The position numbers and the translations under genes are program-made. The notes under the pieces were generated by a model, which was given only the letters and a program-made list of their open reading frames with translations, did not search any database and was not told the DNA's origin. This document shows positions 1-11,001 of a stretch of DNA of 64,000 nt, one piece after another; the first letter of the stretch is position 1, and the number at the start of each line of letters is the position of its first letter. Source of the DNA: Lepraria neglecta. Taxonomy: Eukaryota > Ascomycota > Lecanoromycetes > Lecanorales > Stereocaulaceae. The stretch is taken from assembly GCA_033220425.1 (NCBI GenBank), contig CM065653.1, forward strand, positions 930,001 to 994,000, given 5' to 3'.

Positions 1-994
1 TAGGGGCCTCTTAGGGCTCGAGCGAAAATTTACAGTACTCTATAGATCGCCAACTAGACAAGTTTCGATAATAGTTTTAGTACAAAAGTTATAGAGATAA
101 GACCTATAATATGCGCGAAAATATTTTCTCAAACGCTATATCTGTAGAGTTAGAGAGGGGCTGCCGGCTGGGGAGTTCTGCCGATTGAGGGGTGAAACCT
201 TCTACCTCCGCTGCCCCTGGTCTTGCGTAAGGATTTCTGTTGAGAGATGATGACATGCAACTGTTGTATAAGCCACGCCATTGATACCTAGTGGCGAACC
301 AATGCGGTATGATGCATTGGCCTTCAAAGATCGGCCAAGCAGTCCCACGACCTTGCTTTTGCTTTTGTGATCTACACCAGTTCAGACTGGTGCAAAAGGT
401 TGGCACGACGTCTGACTGGCTAGGCAGGAACATCCGTATGTTAATCCGGGCATCGGATTTTGCTAAGAAATCGAGATGTGGCGCGCCCCCGCTAATTGGC
501 AACATCGGAAAGTTGGAATTGCCATGGGCCTGCCGGTCAGGCCTCCGATCGAGAGGGGACGCTGCTTTGTCTTTTCCATTTCAAACTGCTTCATCCCACT
601 TCAACGCCACTTCCCTCACAGCCCGCCTTAGTTTCAACGTGATAAGACACATAACGTTGTATCGAGGTCAAGGGTATTGTCAAGCAGATCCTCTTAAAAT
701 TGACAATTGGGTTGCAATTCCAGCAGGAGCTTTTGTGTTGATTTTCGGAGCTGTACTCCGCAAGTGACAACTGCCCTTGGCAGCCACTTTTGCCACCTTT
801 GGAGCTTGCTCCGGACAGACAATCTCAACGACAACTTTCTCTGAGATTCGAATTGCAAAGCAAAAATAAACTGCGAGACGCTTCACGAAGGATATAGGTT
901 CGTCCTTACCCATTGTTGCCAGGCCAGCTCTACGCGTCCACTCGCGCTGACAATTTGCCAGATTCTTGACCTACCTTTGACGGTCACCTCCAGC
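1..994. other. Window edge and bZIP upstream region, no gene seen
   Basis: The first 130 bases are rich in TA steps, as in RIP-decayed repeat DNA. The rest is mixed in composition. Open frames of 77-158 codons overlap on both strands here, but none shows a recognisable domain or ends at plausible splice sites. The last several hundred bases probably hold the promoter and 5' leader of the bZIP gene. Confidence 0.5.
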
Positions 995-2161
995 ATGACA
1001 ACTACCACCCAGCGGTACATGCCTCTGAGTACCTACGGACCTGCAAACATGTTTGCCCAACCCATCAGCCGCAACCTACCCAAGAGCGACGAGTTTGTGA
1101 AAGTGTTTGGCAACGGGGCTCCCAGTCCGCGCACCATACAGCCACAACAGACGGAGAAGCAGGCATCTCGTGGAGCCAATCTGCGACAACTGAACACCGA
1201 TGAGTCCTCCTTCTTCGATTTCGACCCTCCATCGAATACTGGGTCACCATTCCAACATGGAGGATTCTCGACTCCCGGCGCCTCCGGAATGCCGTGGGGA
1301 ACGGATCTCAATGACTTTCATCCCCTATCACCACCAGACTCTGCGGTATTCAGTCCCAAGGACTGGCCATACGGCATTGGGTACCAGCAGCCAACCCCTG
1401 CCAACATCCTCACCAAAATCGACCCCGCCAACACTCGAGCACAGTATGGCCAGGTAACACCACCAGATGACGAGAATGACAATGAGAGCCTACTCGGGCT
1501 GTATGAGGAACGGCACATGCAGCCAATGCAAGATGGTTCAACAGCCAGGAAGCGCAAGCGTAACGTTTCAACAATCAATGAGCAAACTTCTCAATCACCA
1601 AAGCGTGCTCGCAAATATGCTTCACGTGGCGCCTCCAATACGGCGGAGTCAAACAAGCCAGAGGATGCTAAGCGATCCAAGTTTTTAGAGCGTAATCGCG
1701 TCGCTGCATCCAAGTGTCGCCAGAAGAAAAAGGAGTGGACTCAGAATCTTGAGAACCGAGCTCGAGATTTACAGAAGAACAACAATTCTCTTCGGATGAT
1801 AGTCGACTCTCTCCGCCAGGAAATTCTTTTCCTGAAGGGAGAGATGCTCAAGCATAACAGCTGCGGCTGCGAGCATATCCAGGAGTTCATGAAGTTGGGA
1901 AGCAACGACTTCTCTGATTTTAAGGACGACACCATCTTCAAGCGAGAACAGAGCCCAATCCAGAGCATGCCAGGAAGCCGCATGGGGAATGTCAGTGCTG
2001 TATCCGGGCACGGCCTGGATGACTTCGACCCAGATTCTCCAGCGGCCGAGCCAACGAATGCATCCATCGCAAAAGATGAAAATGCCCTGGAGGCGTTGCT
2101 TTCAGAGTCAATCAACCACGACACCAGCGATGAGGCCATCGATTCCCAGGTCGCTAGGTGA
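995..2161 (+). CDS. bZIP transcription factor, ATF/CREB type
   Basis: Single-exon gene of 388 codons. The frame is open further upstream, but 995 is the first ATG. The N-terminal half is Ser/Pro/Asp rich and contains a short 'GQVTPPDDE' segment of the kind seen in fungal Atf factors. A basic nuclear stretch near residue 185 precedes a textbook bZIP. The basic region at about residues 226-248 reads 'RNRVAASKCRQKKKEW' with the invariant N and R, and a leucine-type heptad zipper runs to about residue 285, followed by 'CGCEHIQEF'. This argues for an ATF/CREB-family nuclear regulator, dimeric on CRE-like sites, of the kind that acts in stress or development. The basic region looks nearer to the AtfB group than to AtfA, but orthology is uncertain. 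The C-terminus is acidic and Ser rich. Confidence 0.88.
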   Translation: MTTTTQRYMPLSTYGPANMFAQPISRNLPKSDEFVKVFGNGAPSPRTIQPQQTEKQASRGANLRQLNTDESSFFDFDPPSNTGSPFQHGGFSTPGASGMPWGTDLNDFHPLSPPDSAVFSPKDWPYGIGYQQPTPANILTKIDPANTRAQYGQVTPPDDENDNESLLGLYEERHMQPMQDGSTARKRKRNVSTINEQTSQSPKRARKYASRGASNTAESNKPEDAKRSKFLERNRVAASKCRQKKKEWTQNLENRARDLQKNNNSLRMIVDSLRQEILFLKGEMLKHNSCGCEHIQEFMKLGSNDFSDFKDDTIFKREQSPIQSMPGSRMGNVSAVSGHGLDDFDPDSPAAEPTNASIAKDENALEALLSESINHDTSDEAIDSQVAR

Positions 2162-3465
2162 CGCCCTTACGTTATGATTCTGTAAAGTGACGAGCGGCCC
2201 TGCTGGCAACCCAGTATGGATATTAGCGGTATGACGAGACGGACGGTGTGCTTTCATGACCCTTGGACGCTATGATGAGACATCGATTCTGATTGATGTT
2301 GATGAGGTGATAGCAACCTGCAGCTTTTCCAGACAGGTTCGAATTTACCTCACAGCTTATGATGACGGCATTGGACTTTCCAACCGGATTTCTTCCGACT
2401 CGTTCCAGCGTCGGCGTCAACCTTCATCAATGTTGACTCTCTTTGATGTTGCGGTTCAGACTCGGTGTCTCTTCAGTGTCCAGGCCATGGAAGCAACAAA
2501 CGGCGGCCTCTTCCATCAGCTTTTTGGTGTGGCTTTGAGATATAGCTCCAGCTTTATCAAGGCACATACTGGCAAAGGCGCTTTCTTCTTCTTCTTTCTC
2601 TTCACGTACTTAAATTATGATACCACCATGAGCACATACTCTAGCAATATCAATTTTATTCCTATAACACTGGCTGGTGCATCTGCTGGGTGTTGAGGCC
2701 CAAGATCACACGTGACCTCCATATTTCTCCCTTGCTCTTCTTCTCTGGCCCTGTGGTGGATGCTGAGTGAGTTAGTTCCTGCGTTTGGCGTTGATAATGG
2801 GCTTGATATATTTGTTTGTGGAGAAGAAAAAAGAAAGCTCTTCGATTAAAGACCGAGGACACGCAATACGGAAAGATGACGTGCTGGTGACATATATTTA
2901 CCGTCAATGTCAACGTTAGCGTCAGCTTCATATAGTAATCTCTCGCGTAATGATGACATTTGCCTCATACTACCTATACATATGTGCAAACATTTCCTTT
3001 ATTGCCCGCCATTTCAGATGATAACAGACTGCAGCCGCGGAGCAATGAATGGAGGGTGTTGGTTGGGGGGTGGTTTCGGATAGCTTCAATTTCGTCCCTT
3101 TCAGCCACTCGATGCGCCTCAACATCTGATATCAGTAGGCGATATCATGGGTTTTAATTTAATCCTCTAGTCTTGTTCAGCTGAGTAAGAGGCGAGTTGT
3201 CCTCTTATGAAGGATTGATGGCTCGGGGTTGTCTCCGGATAGCTTCATTTTTCGTCATTTCTTGAGCCACAGGCAGGGGTGGTTTCCGAGCCGTTGAGCC
3301 ACATGAAAATGGAGATGGGGGTGTGATTGGGTTATGTCGTTGCTCTCTCTCGCTCTTCAAAATTCGCTTGACGCATCTGGAGCTGGCTCCATAAGATAGC
3401 TTGCTGGTTACTTACGACAACATCTATCTACAAATCTTACAGTCCCTATTAAACCAGTATCTTGC
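2162..3465. other. Convergent intergenic region, 3' UTRs
   Basis: This 1.3-kb stretch separates the bZIP stop from the stop of the convergent hydrolase gene. A 146-codon open frame at 2256-2696 is low in complexity at its end (a run of Phe from CTT/TTC repeats) and has no domain, so I read it as 3' UTR. Nothing else is supported. Confidence 0.5.
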
Positions 3466-4993
3466 TCATTCCTGCTCAACCCACACCAACCCTGTATCCC
3501 CATCTCTACAACATCTCTGGATAACCTCCTCCACCTTCTCTTTCACGCCTGTCCTTCCCCCTTGCTCTCCAACAATCTTCTTAACAACCATCTTCCTCGT
3601 CAATCCCCCCTGCCTAACCACATCCTCCACCTCCTCCTCCCTCGGCAAACCCATCCTAAACGGATAATCCTGATAAGGTTTCTGGCCCCCAGCCATGAGC
3701 AATTCCAGTTTATTCTGTCCCTGCGGTTCCCTAAAGAATTCTTCCACCTGGGAATCAGTGACATCTGACAGCTTGGGTGGTGACCAGACGGGCGTGGTAG
3801 GTGGCTTGTGGATTAGTCGTGCGCTGACGCCGTTGTTGAAGTCGGGATGCGACATAAAGCGCCCTGCCATGTTGTATTCATGCTGGAAGGCTTCGGCGAT
3901 TGACCACTGTCTTCCTTTTCGCATTTGCTTGAGCGCCACTTTCAGCGAAGTCGGGGAGCGCTCATGCAGCGTTTTCAGTGTGCTAGTTGCCCAGTCGCGG
4001 ATCTTGGTATAATCGACGCCCTGCTCACCAGGTCTTTGGCTTTCGTATTCTAGCGCGCTGATGATGTCTTCAACGGTATCGTACTTGAAGCAGCGATCTA
4101 TCGCCTTCCTCAGCTCGCCGGATAAAAGCATAGGCTCGTCGTGCGGGAGTCCGGTATCGTATTCAGCGATTGTAGCGTTGATTGTTGCGAGGCGGGTGTG
4201 CATGTCCTCGTAGTCCTTGAATTCAAGCTCGGCGAGGCGGGAGGTCAGGGAGGAGAGGGTTGAGGAATCGATGTAGTGCGTTGCAATGCCCGCGTAGAAG
4301 GCATTTACTCCTTTCAATCGCTCCGAGGTCAGTGCGAGGTAAGTTCCTATTCTGCCTTCTAGCCGCGATAGAAAGAAGGAACCGCCTACGTCAGGGAAGA
4401 ATCCGATTGTGGTTTCTGGCATGGCGAAGAGGGTGCGTTCGGTAGCTATTCGTATTGGCGCGTGCACTGAGAGTCCGACGCCGCCCCCCATCGTTATGCC
4501 GTCCATGTAGGCAATGTACGGTTTCGGGTATGTGGCTATAAGGTGGTCGAGCTGGTATTCGAGGCCGAAGTATGCCGTCGAAGTTTCTTGACCTTCAGGA
4601 CCAGAGGTGTTCTGTTGGGCGAGTGCTGCGACGTCGCCGCCGGCGCAGAAGGCTTTGGGGCCTGCACCACCGATTATTATTACGGATGCGAGTTGGGACT
4701 TTTGCCATTCGAGTAGTCGGGGTATTATTTTGCGGGCCATGGAGGCGTTGAGGGAGTTGAGCTTTTTAGGGCGATTGAGCTCGATGGTGCGGACACCGTA
4801 GATGGAATTGAAGAGGACGTCGTCTGGGTCATCGCCAGGTTGTTCTTTGGGTATTTTAGGGCCATCTGAGGCCATCTGGAAGGCGAGGTCAGTATCATGG
4901 TTTGTAGCTAGTAGGCAAAGACGATGGACTTCTTCATACTCTTGTTGATTGCTCTGCTATAGCAGGGTTCAGTATCTTTGCTTTCAATGGCAT
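3466..4993 (-). CDS. EHD3: 3-hydroxyisobutyryl-CoA hydrolase, mitochondrial
   Basis: Two exons, complement(3466..4875, 4940..4993), 487 aa. The 64-bp intron has a GTATGA donor and a CTGAC-to-TTCCAG end, and splicing adds an 18-residue N-terminus (MPLKAKILNPAIAEQSTR), basic enough for mitochondrial import. The protein is an enoyl-CoA hydratase/isomerase fold of the HIBCH type (ECH_2). 'VRTIELNRPKKLNSLN' lies near the start, 'AFCAGGDV' forms part of the oxyanion hole, and 'GITMGGGVGLSVH' and 'MPETTIGFFPDVG' carry the acyl-CoA pocket and catalytic Glu/Asp. The C-terminal half is long and helical as usual. Known role of the family: hydrolysis of 3-hydroxyisobutyryl-CoA in valine breakdown. Some fungal homologues also sit on the mitoribosome (mS47). 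Confidence 0.9.
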
Positions 4994-5281
4994 TGTGATT
5001 GACCGGGACCGCGAGAGCCAGCTCAGCGGTTGGCTTGCTCGTGTACAGCAAGGTCGTAAGAACATCAATGGCAGTGGTGTTGTCATACTTGTAGCTCTGA
5101 AGACGGGGAACCTTTTCGGAGCAATAATGACGAGCCTCGGTTCTTGGCGCCTCGAGTTCAGGGCTAATGATGGTGAACAATGCTTACAGAAGAGTCATGA
5201 TCCTGTCTTGGTAAGAGGATTGGTTGATCTTGGCTGAACGGGGAAGATTATGATAGAATTTAGAACGCGATATGCCATTGC

Positions 5282-6234
5282 CTAAGTATATACAGCAGAA
5301 GGTACAGTCATGCTCAAATCGCTCGAATGATCCTTCAATATCGAATCCAGCGACCTCTTCTCAATCACAATTCTTCCCAACTCCAAGAGGTCCTTCACAT
5401 CGATATCCGACTCCTCTTTGACCCTTCCATGCCGGCCGGCCCCAGGCTGACCCCCTTTGCTCCCGTTCATAGCCTCAAACAATTTAGGCATAACCCTCCT
5501 CGTTACAAGCAGCGACCTCCCATCCTTATTCCCCCAATGATTGTGCTGCATGATCTTCTCAATCCACCACGAATCCTCCATCTCGAGATCCTCGACCTTC
5601 TGCACCACGATCAACTCTCCCCTTCTATATCTGTAGCTCAGCGCCGTCCGCCATGCCAAATCATAGATCTTGCGTGGCATCTTCGTGCTCATATCTCTCG
5701 GATGAGGTCCGAATGCCACACCACCTCCTCTCAACATGGGGCTTTTCTTGTCACCCAGTCTAGCCTTTCCCATTCCTTTCTGCGGACGTATCTTGCGATT
5801 GCTTCCGTGGATCTCAGTCCTGTACTTCGTATTTGCTGTTCGCATGCCTCTGTGACAACTAGCTTCGTACACGACTGCTCGATGTAATATGTCACGGCGT
5901 AGAGGAAGATGGAGTTGGTTGGCTGGGTAGTGCGTAAATCGGAGAGGCTCCATTTCAGGGAAGCTGTAGACGGTTGCCAGGACATCTGGAACGGGTGGTG
6001 GAGGTCGGCGAGAGATTGCTGGAGTGAATGGATTGTAAATCTGGCTTTCTGGAAGCTGGGCTTCCGTAGCCATCGAACGTGAAAGGCGAGGCGCGAGGCA
6101 TTGCTGTGTTTGATTTAGGAGCTGTTGTCGTTTAGGGATAGCGTACTCACCATTACTGGATCCCGTGCGGTCAAGAAAGTGAGAGCTGACTTTCTTAGGC
6201 ATTGCACCGAGCTTCGCAAGCTTGGGGTAGCCAT
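5282..6234 (-). CDS. YML6: Mitochondrial large-subunit ribosomal protein uL4m
   Basis: Two exons, complement(5282..6103, 6151..6234), about 301 aa. A 28-codon first exon ends at a GTGAGT donor; the 47-bp intron is phase 0 and ends ACACAG. The first about 40 residues are basic and Ser/Arg rich, fitting import into mitochondria. The core is a ribosomal L4/L1e domain: 'RTANTKYRTEIHGSNRKI' and 'QKGMGKARLGDKKSPMLRGG' are the conserved tunnel-lining loop, followed by 'AFGPHPRDMSTKMPRKI'. The helical half 'LAWRTALSYRYRRGELIVV' follows. It should be a structural part of the mitoribosome near the exit tunnel. It is divergent from the mL38 gene, 168 bp away. Confidence 0.92.
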
Positions 6235-6402
6235 CGTAGCCGCTGCGATGGTGCTATGAGATGGTTGAAGGGCATGGTTGCGGAGAAATCGAGCTTGGCG
6301 GAGATTTCGAAAAAGTCGCGCTAGTGAATTTACTTCTTGGCCGAGTTGACCTCCTTTTAACCTCGTTTTCAGCGCCACCTCTCTGAGAGGGATGAATAAG
6401 TA
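6235..6402. promoter_or_regulatory. Shared promoter region of uL4m and mL38 genes
   Basis: Only 168 bp separate the two divergent start codons, so both mitoribosomal genes must draw on this DNA or on 5' leaders inside it. A CCATCG...CGATGG inverted repeat overlaps the uL4m start. No TATA box or known factor site can be claimed. Confidence 0.55.
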
Positions 6403-7753
6403 ATGGCATTGCCTACATACACCATCCGTCCGGCATTGAGATGCCTACGAAGAGCACCAGCTCTAGGCTCAGGCTCCATTTCATCAAGTCACAGCTTCAA
6501 GACTACGACTTCGAAACAAGATGAAGCTACTGTCGAAACGACAACCTCCAATACTCCCCCACCTCCTCCACTAGACCTCGACCCAAACACTGTCTCTACC
6601 CGTCGTGAAGAGCGTCTTCTCCTACGTACTAAAGGCGTCCATCCCATTGGTTCTCGCCGTCGCCGTGCCGCTCTCCAGTCCTCCGACAATGTCCCCTTTG
6701 AGCAAATGCCCTATCAATGCTTCCAAGAAGCGAGGAAAGTGCTACAAGAAGACCGAGAGTCTAAACTTGAGCAGATTACAGAAATGCGGAGGCGTATAGC
6801 ACGTTGGCAAAATATACCGGCTGAAGAGTGCGGAGGGGAAGTCGCGAAGAAGGGGAAGCTGGTGCGGATGCAAAAATATCTGGAGGAGCTGAAGATATTG
6901 GCGGATATCAATGACCCGGTTATCAAGAAGAGATTTGAGGATGGGATGGGTAAGAGCTCTTGAATTGCTCTTCAAGCTGGTCTTAGTAGCTAATAAAGCT
7001 CGACATCTAGGAGACATGAACCGTCCAATATACCGCCATCTTGCCGACCAGAAATGGCGAGCGTACAAACGTCTTCTTCTCATGCAACGTATATCCCAGA
7101 TGCATATCGTCCCAGACATCCTCGCCCACATCGATCCCACAGCCGAAGTCTCTTTAGGATTCGGCCGCCGGAACGTCCAGCCTGGAGAATTTGTCGATTC
7201 GCGAGTCAGCGAGATGCCAGCAAGGCTTAATATACAAGTCTTTGACAAAGGCGAAAGATTTGTTAGCATTGCAGTCATGGACCCAGATGTCCCAGACGAA
7301 GAAAGAGATACCTTCGGCTCGCGGTGCCACTTCCTCGCCGTCAACATCCCAGTCTCACCAACCTCAACCTCCGTACCGTTGTCGAAGCTCAACAAAGATA
7401 ATCACATCGTCTATCCTTGGCTGCCACCGTACGCGCAAAAGGGCGCTCCTTACCACAGACTAGCTGTTTTTGTCATCCAACAAGATAAGACAAGCTTCAG
7501 CGCTGACGGGAGAGTGGACGTCGAGACCTTGAGGAAGAGTATGGGCCGCAGAAGGGAGCGTTTCTCATTCCGTCGATTTACGCAGGGCAAGAACATGCAC
7601 CCTATAGGTATGCATCTGTTCAGGAGCAAATGGGATGACGGGACGGATGGAGTGGTCCAGAGGGCTGATATCGAAGGGTTCAATGTCGAATTCACAAGAA
7701 AGAAGCCCGAGAAGCTGCCTTATAAGAAGAAGGACGGGGCACGATATAGATAG
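6403..7753 (+). CDS. MRPL35: Mitochondrial large-subunit ribosomal protein mL38 (PEBP-like)
   Basis: Two exons, join(6403..6949, 7011..7753), 429 aa. The 61-bp intron is phase 1, with GTAAGA donor, CTAAT branch region and TCTAG acceptor. Exon 1 gives a basic, Ser-rich presequence, then a Pro run and 'RREERLLLRTKGVHPIGSRRRRAA'-type basic helices. Exon 2 carries the phosphatidylethanolamine-binding-protein fold: 'RFVSIAVMDPDVPDEERDTF' (the DPD..P signature), then 'HFLAVNIPVS' and 'YPWLPPYAQKGAPYHRLAVF', the equivalent of the GP.HRY motif. mL38/MrpL35 is the mitoribosomal member of this family, located at the central protuberance. The C-terminus is basic, as expected for rRNA contact. Confidence 0.9.
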
Positions 7754-8589
7754 GGTGAGTGAAGTCGAGCTTGTAGGCTACATATACCCGCACATGTCGC
7801 GCGTGGCCAATTTTCTCAGTCCTTTGTATCATATACCCCAATGTCCGTGATTCCTCTAAGTTGATCTATTCACTCGTTTCATGCTTGCCAATGCTTCTCT
7901 CGAAATGTTTGCACCCTCCACAGTATACATCGTCTGGATCTTCAGTGTCAGGCATGTTTGTCATAGGAGGCAGATCAAGTCCACCGCTTCGAGAAATTCG
8001 ATAACTGACCAAATGCATGGATACCCCCCGAGCTTCCTACGGGGAGGATCGGCCATGGTGATGGCACATTGTAACACAGATGATGATCCTGCGGGCTGAA
8101 TTCGTCTCGGGCTTGGCTAAAACCGAAGCATGCAGGGTCTTTGCTAGACCGGATCGCAAAAATAAAAGCCAGGCCATATTTGCACTCCAAGTCCACCCAT
8201 TCAAACCATAGCAAAAGATTTTCAAACACCTCGCTCCCCAGAGGCTAGTAGATTTGACCTTCGAGACTTTCTCGGCCCTGTTTGGTGATTTTCAGAGAAT
8301 AAGGTAAGCAAGGCAAGTGTGATCATCTTGACATATCAAAAGCTGAGACCATCTTCTTTCGACCACGTTGTCCTTGTATGAGCCTTTTGCCAATGTATAT
8401 GCCTATCGAATGTGTCTAGGCAAGGGATAGCACGTTACGGACTGTTGAGAGTGTAGCTCAGGTTCTTCGCCTAACGTTGCAGAGAAGACTCCCCTCGGCG
8501 TTCCGGTCAAGCTGGCACCCTCCGCCTTCGCCCAATGAACAATGGCGTCTAGAACTACAAATGTTGCGCCTTTGAACGAGTCAATACCC
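7754..8589. other. Intergenic, nothing recognised
   Basis: About 0.8 kb between the mL38 stop and the first codon of the DUF6594 gene. Only short open frames without domain or splice support are present. It should contain the 3' UTR of mL38 and the promoter of the next gene. Confidence 0.4.
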
Positions 8590-9522
8590 ATGGAGAGTCT
8601 CGACTGGCAACCTTGCGGCTACTACAAACTCGCCCAACTGATGGGTCCTTACCAAGACGTAGCACACTTTCGCCGCTTTGGTCCACCATGTTTAGTTTGA
8701 TGGCTCTACAAGCAGAGATCGTGGATCTTGATGTCCAGCTTCGAAATGCAATCAAAGAGGACGACTTCTCCGAGGATGCTGAGGCTCAGCTATTTTCATC
8801 CGACTTTTACTCTCTGAATCATTCATCCAGACCTGGAAGCAGCAGAGCGCAATTGAAGCTTTTAGAGCAAATCCGCCCGAAGATGAGGGAATACCGTGAG
8901 TGATTTCCTGGTTTCCGCACACACGTGTTGGCTAAACCCCAATATTATAGACGCGATGTTGGTGCAGGCGGCTGAGGTTGGCAACATGGTGAAACCCAGC
9001 AATGACGATCTGCGTGTTCTCCGGCAATGGCTCACTGCAACACAATTTGGCGACTGTTTTTTGAGGGGCAGAGAAGTTTCAACATGGCACGAAGATCATG
9101 ACAAAGACTTCGTGAATCTGTTAGGACCTCGGCCAGAGGAAGATCAATTCACGCATTGGATGAGTCCCATTATGATAGGCATATATCACAAGATATGGGG
9201 AATGCGAAGAAAGGTCGGTCACCGCGTCGCTCCCAAGCCTCACACTAAAAAGCTAACAGATGAACCAAAGCGCCCTAAAGTCGACATCGAAAATAGTGGA
9301 GTGATTGAATACGACGACTCATGGTTGAAAGCCGTCGGAAAGGCATTCGGCGTACTTCTCGTCTGCCTTCTCCCGGTCCTGGCTATCTTAGCCCTTTACT
9401 TTGCCAAAAATACGCTGAGGAGGATTGGCATCACCATTGGCTTTACTGCCGTATTTGGTTTTACCCTCAAACTATTAACGTCGGCTGAATTGAAGGAGAT
9501 TTTCGTTGCAACTACCGCGTGA
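8590..9522 (+). pseudogene. DUF6594 membrane protein gene, apparent 1-bp frameshift
   Basis: The family signature starts at ATG 8590 with 'PCGYYKLAQLM' and 'AHFRRFG'. The frame then meets TGA at 8698, while the continuation 'LMALQAEIVDLDVQLRNA' lies in a neighbouring frame. Aligned to the usual DUF6594 layout (FRRF, about 10 residues, LQAE), this fits loss of one base near 8683-8697. A 55-bp intron (8896-8950, GTGAGT..TATAG) joins '..MREY' to 'HAMLVQAAEVGNMVKPS'. The C-terminus has the family's two or three membrane helices ('AFGVLLVCLLPVLAILALYF', 'IGITIGFTAVFGFTLKLL'). Translation from ATG 8688 would still give a 259-residue protein lacking the N-terminal motif. Function of the family is unknown. 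A sequencing error is the alternative. Confidence 0.6.
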
Positions 9523-10121
9523 ATCATTGTTGAAGCCTTACCTAGTCCCTTCTTGTACTTAGTGATGCTTTAGTTTCGCCGCTGTGGAGGTTGTGTTCAT
9601 TGGCAGTGCGATACCGGGACCTTAGTCTCCTCTGTTCGACTTTCATTGGCCGCGTTTGATGGTACGACTAAAGCCTGCACACATGCCGATTCCATAGACA
9701 GGGACGTTGCTCCAACGATAAAGCAGACCTGAAAGCGAACACCAGGAATATCATAGGACAGGATTTCACGACGTGTCATCACCCTAGCATGCTTAAGTTG
9801 TGATTCTGAGATTGAGCCCCTCCGTTTGTCTGGGCCTTGCACTTTGCCCCTGCCTTCGATCAGGTTGCAAAGTCACCGCTGGAAGTCTTTTCATTCTTGT
9901 TTTTTGACGCACAATCTAAGACTTACTCCTGCACATGCTTCTTACGGACCCACTGACCAGTTATTCGGTTTTCTTGTTCAAGAGTCGCATTGCGACCTCG
10001 CACTAAGATATTCAATGATTGGCATATGCTGCGCGTCTGGTGGGAATATATGATAGCTGAAACTCAAGATAGTAGAATGTTCAGCAGAAAAGGGAACGAA
10101 CCCAAAAATATTAAACCAGAC
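9523..10121. other. Intergenic, nothing recognised
   Basis: About 0.6 kb. Short overlapping open frames on both strands have no domain, and none fits the splice pattern of the gene that follows. Confidence 0.4.
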
Positions 10122-11001
10122 ATGGAGTTCATGAGACATCAAGACGGCAGAGAAGTATGACCTTTCTGCGATGATCGTATTTAAAGCTCGGCAATCACAA
10201 AAATTCGCAAACACTGCTTAGCTTGTACCCTCGTTCTGCATACACCTGGTGTCCGCCTTTATACAATGTATTCGCACGTTGAAGCAAAATATTCGAGGCC
10301 TTCTCGACAACGAGATCTACAAAAAGGGTCCTCTGACTCTGTTTTGGACACTTCAACTCCTCGTCTTGCTTACATTGCTCGCTTCAGACTTATATCTATG
10401 CACTCATTCCGACTTTGCAGCGTATGTTAACGCGCCGAAATCGTCTCGATCTCCATGTGACTAACAAATCATCATGTATACAAGATCTTCTATAACCATG
10501 ATCTTGATCATCGTATCATGCATAATCATCGACCTAGCCGAAATCATCACTTTCGCAACAAGCAAGCTGCAACCCCTGACTTATCTCCTATCCCAAATCG
10601 TAAAGACGACGACTTGGGTTGTGCTTTTTACTCTTTCAGTAGTCGATCCTAGCACATTGCAGATTTCGCAGGAACTGAGTAGGAATGGGCTGCTGAGGTT
10701 GGAAACACTCTTCACATTGTAAGTCTTCGTGTTCAATGATGATGATGATGATGATGATGATAAGTAACGGCCTGCGCTGATGTATCAAAAATACAGCATC
10801 CTTTTCCTAGCACCACTCAGGTATGCCAGCGTTATCTACCATCGGCATCGCCAAGCCAACGCGAAGAGGAAGTCGAGCGAGATGATGTCTTTCGAGTTTG
10901 GAGCCGCTGAACTTGATGGGAACATAGAACTTTTTGAAAGCGGCAGTAGTCCTATCGATGGTACCCGACTGTGTCAGAGTGACGTGGCGTGGAAACAATA
11001 G
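10122..11001 (+). CDS. Putative four-helix membrane protein, four exons
   Basis: Proposed model: join(10122..10154, 10222..10421, 10485..10718, 10797..11001), 223 aa, in frame throughout. Introns 2 and 3 are well supported (GTATGT..TGACTAAC..CAAG and GTAAGT..TACAG). The first 11-codon exon is inferred only because the second exon has no ATG in frame; its GTATGA/CTTAG junction fits. Four hydrophobic segments follow in order: 'FWTLQLLVLLTLLASDLYL', 'MILIIVSCIIIDLAEIITF', 'KTTTWVVLFTLSVV' and 'LFTIILFLAPLRYASV'. A basic turn (HRHRQANAKRK) and an acidic tail come next. A second acidic frame just past the stop (to about 11090) could be a missed C-terminal exon. Family not recognised. Confidence 0.5.
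10738..10763 (+). repeat. (GAT)n microsatellite in an intron
   Basis: About eight GAT units in the third intron of the four-helix membrane protein gene. They lie between donor and branch region and do not touch the splice sites. Simple repeat, likely length-polymorphic between strains. Confidence 0.8.

Noticed and set aside
104-767. Overlapping open frames of 133 and 158 codons on opposite strands
   Set aside because: They cover each other, show no domain, and neither has a usable start context or introns.
2256-2696. 146-codon open frame downstream of the bZIP gene
   Set aside because: Starts 95 bp after the bZIP stop, ends in low-complexity Phe codons and has no recognisable domain. Read as 3' UTR.
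10738-10763. GAT repeat considered as a coding or CRISPR-like array
   Set aside because: Perfect trinucleotide repeat inside an intron without spacers. It is an ordinary microsatellite.
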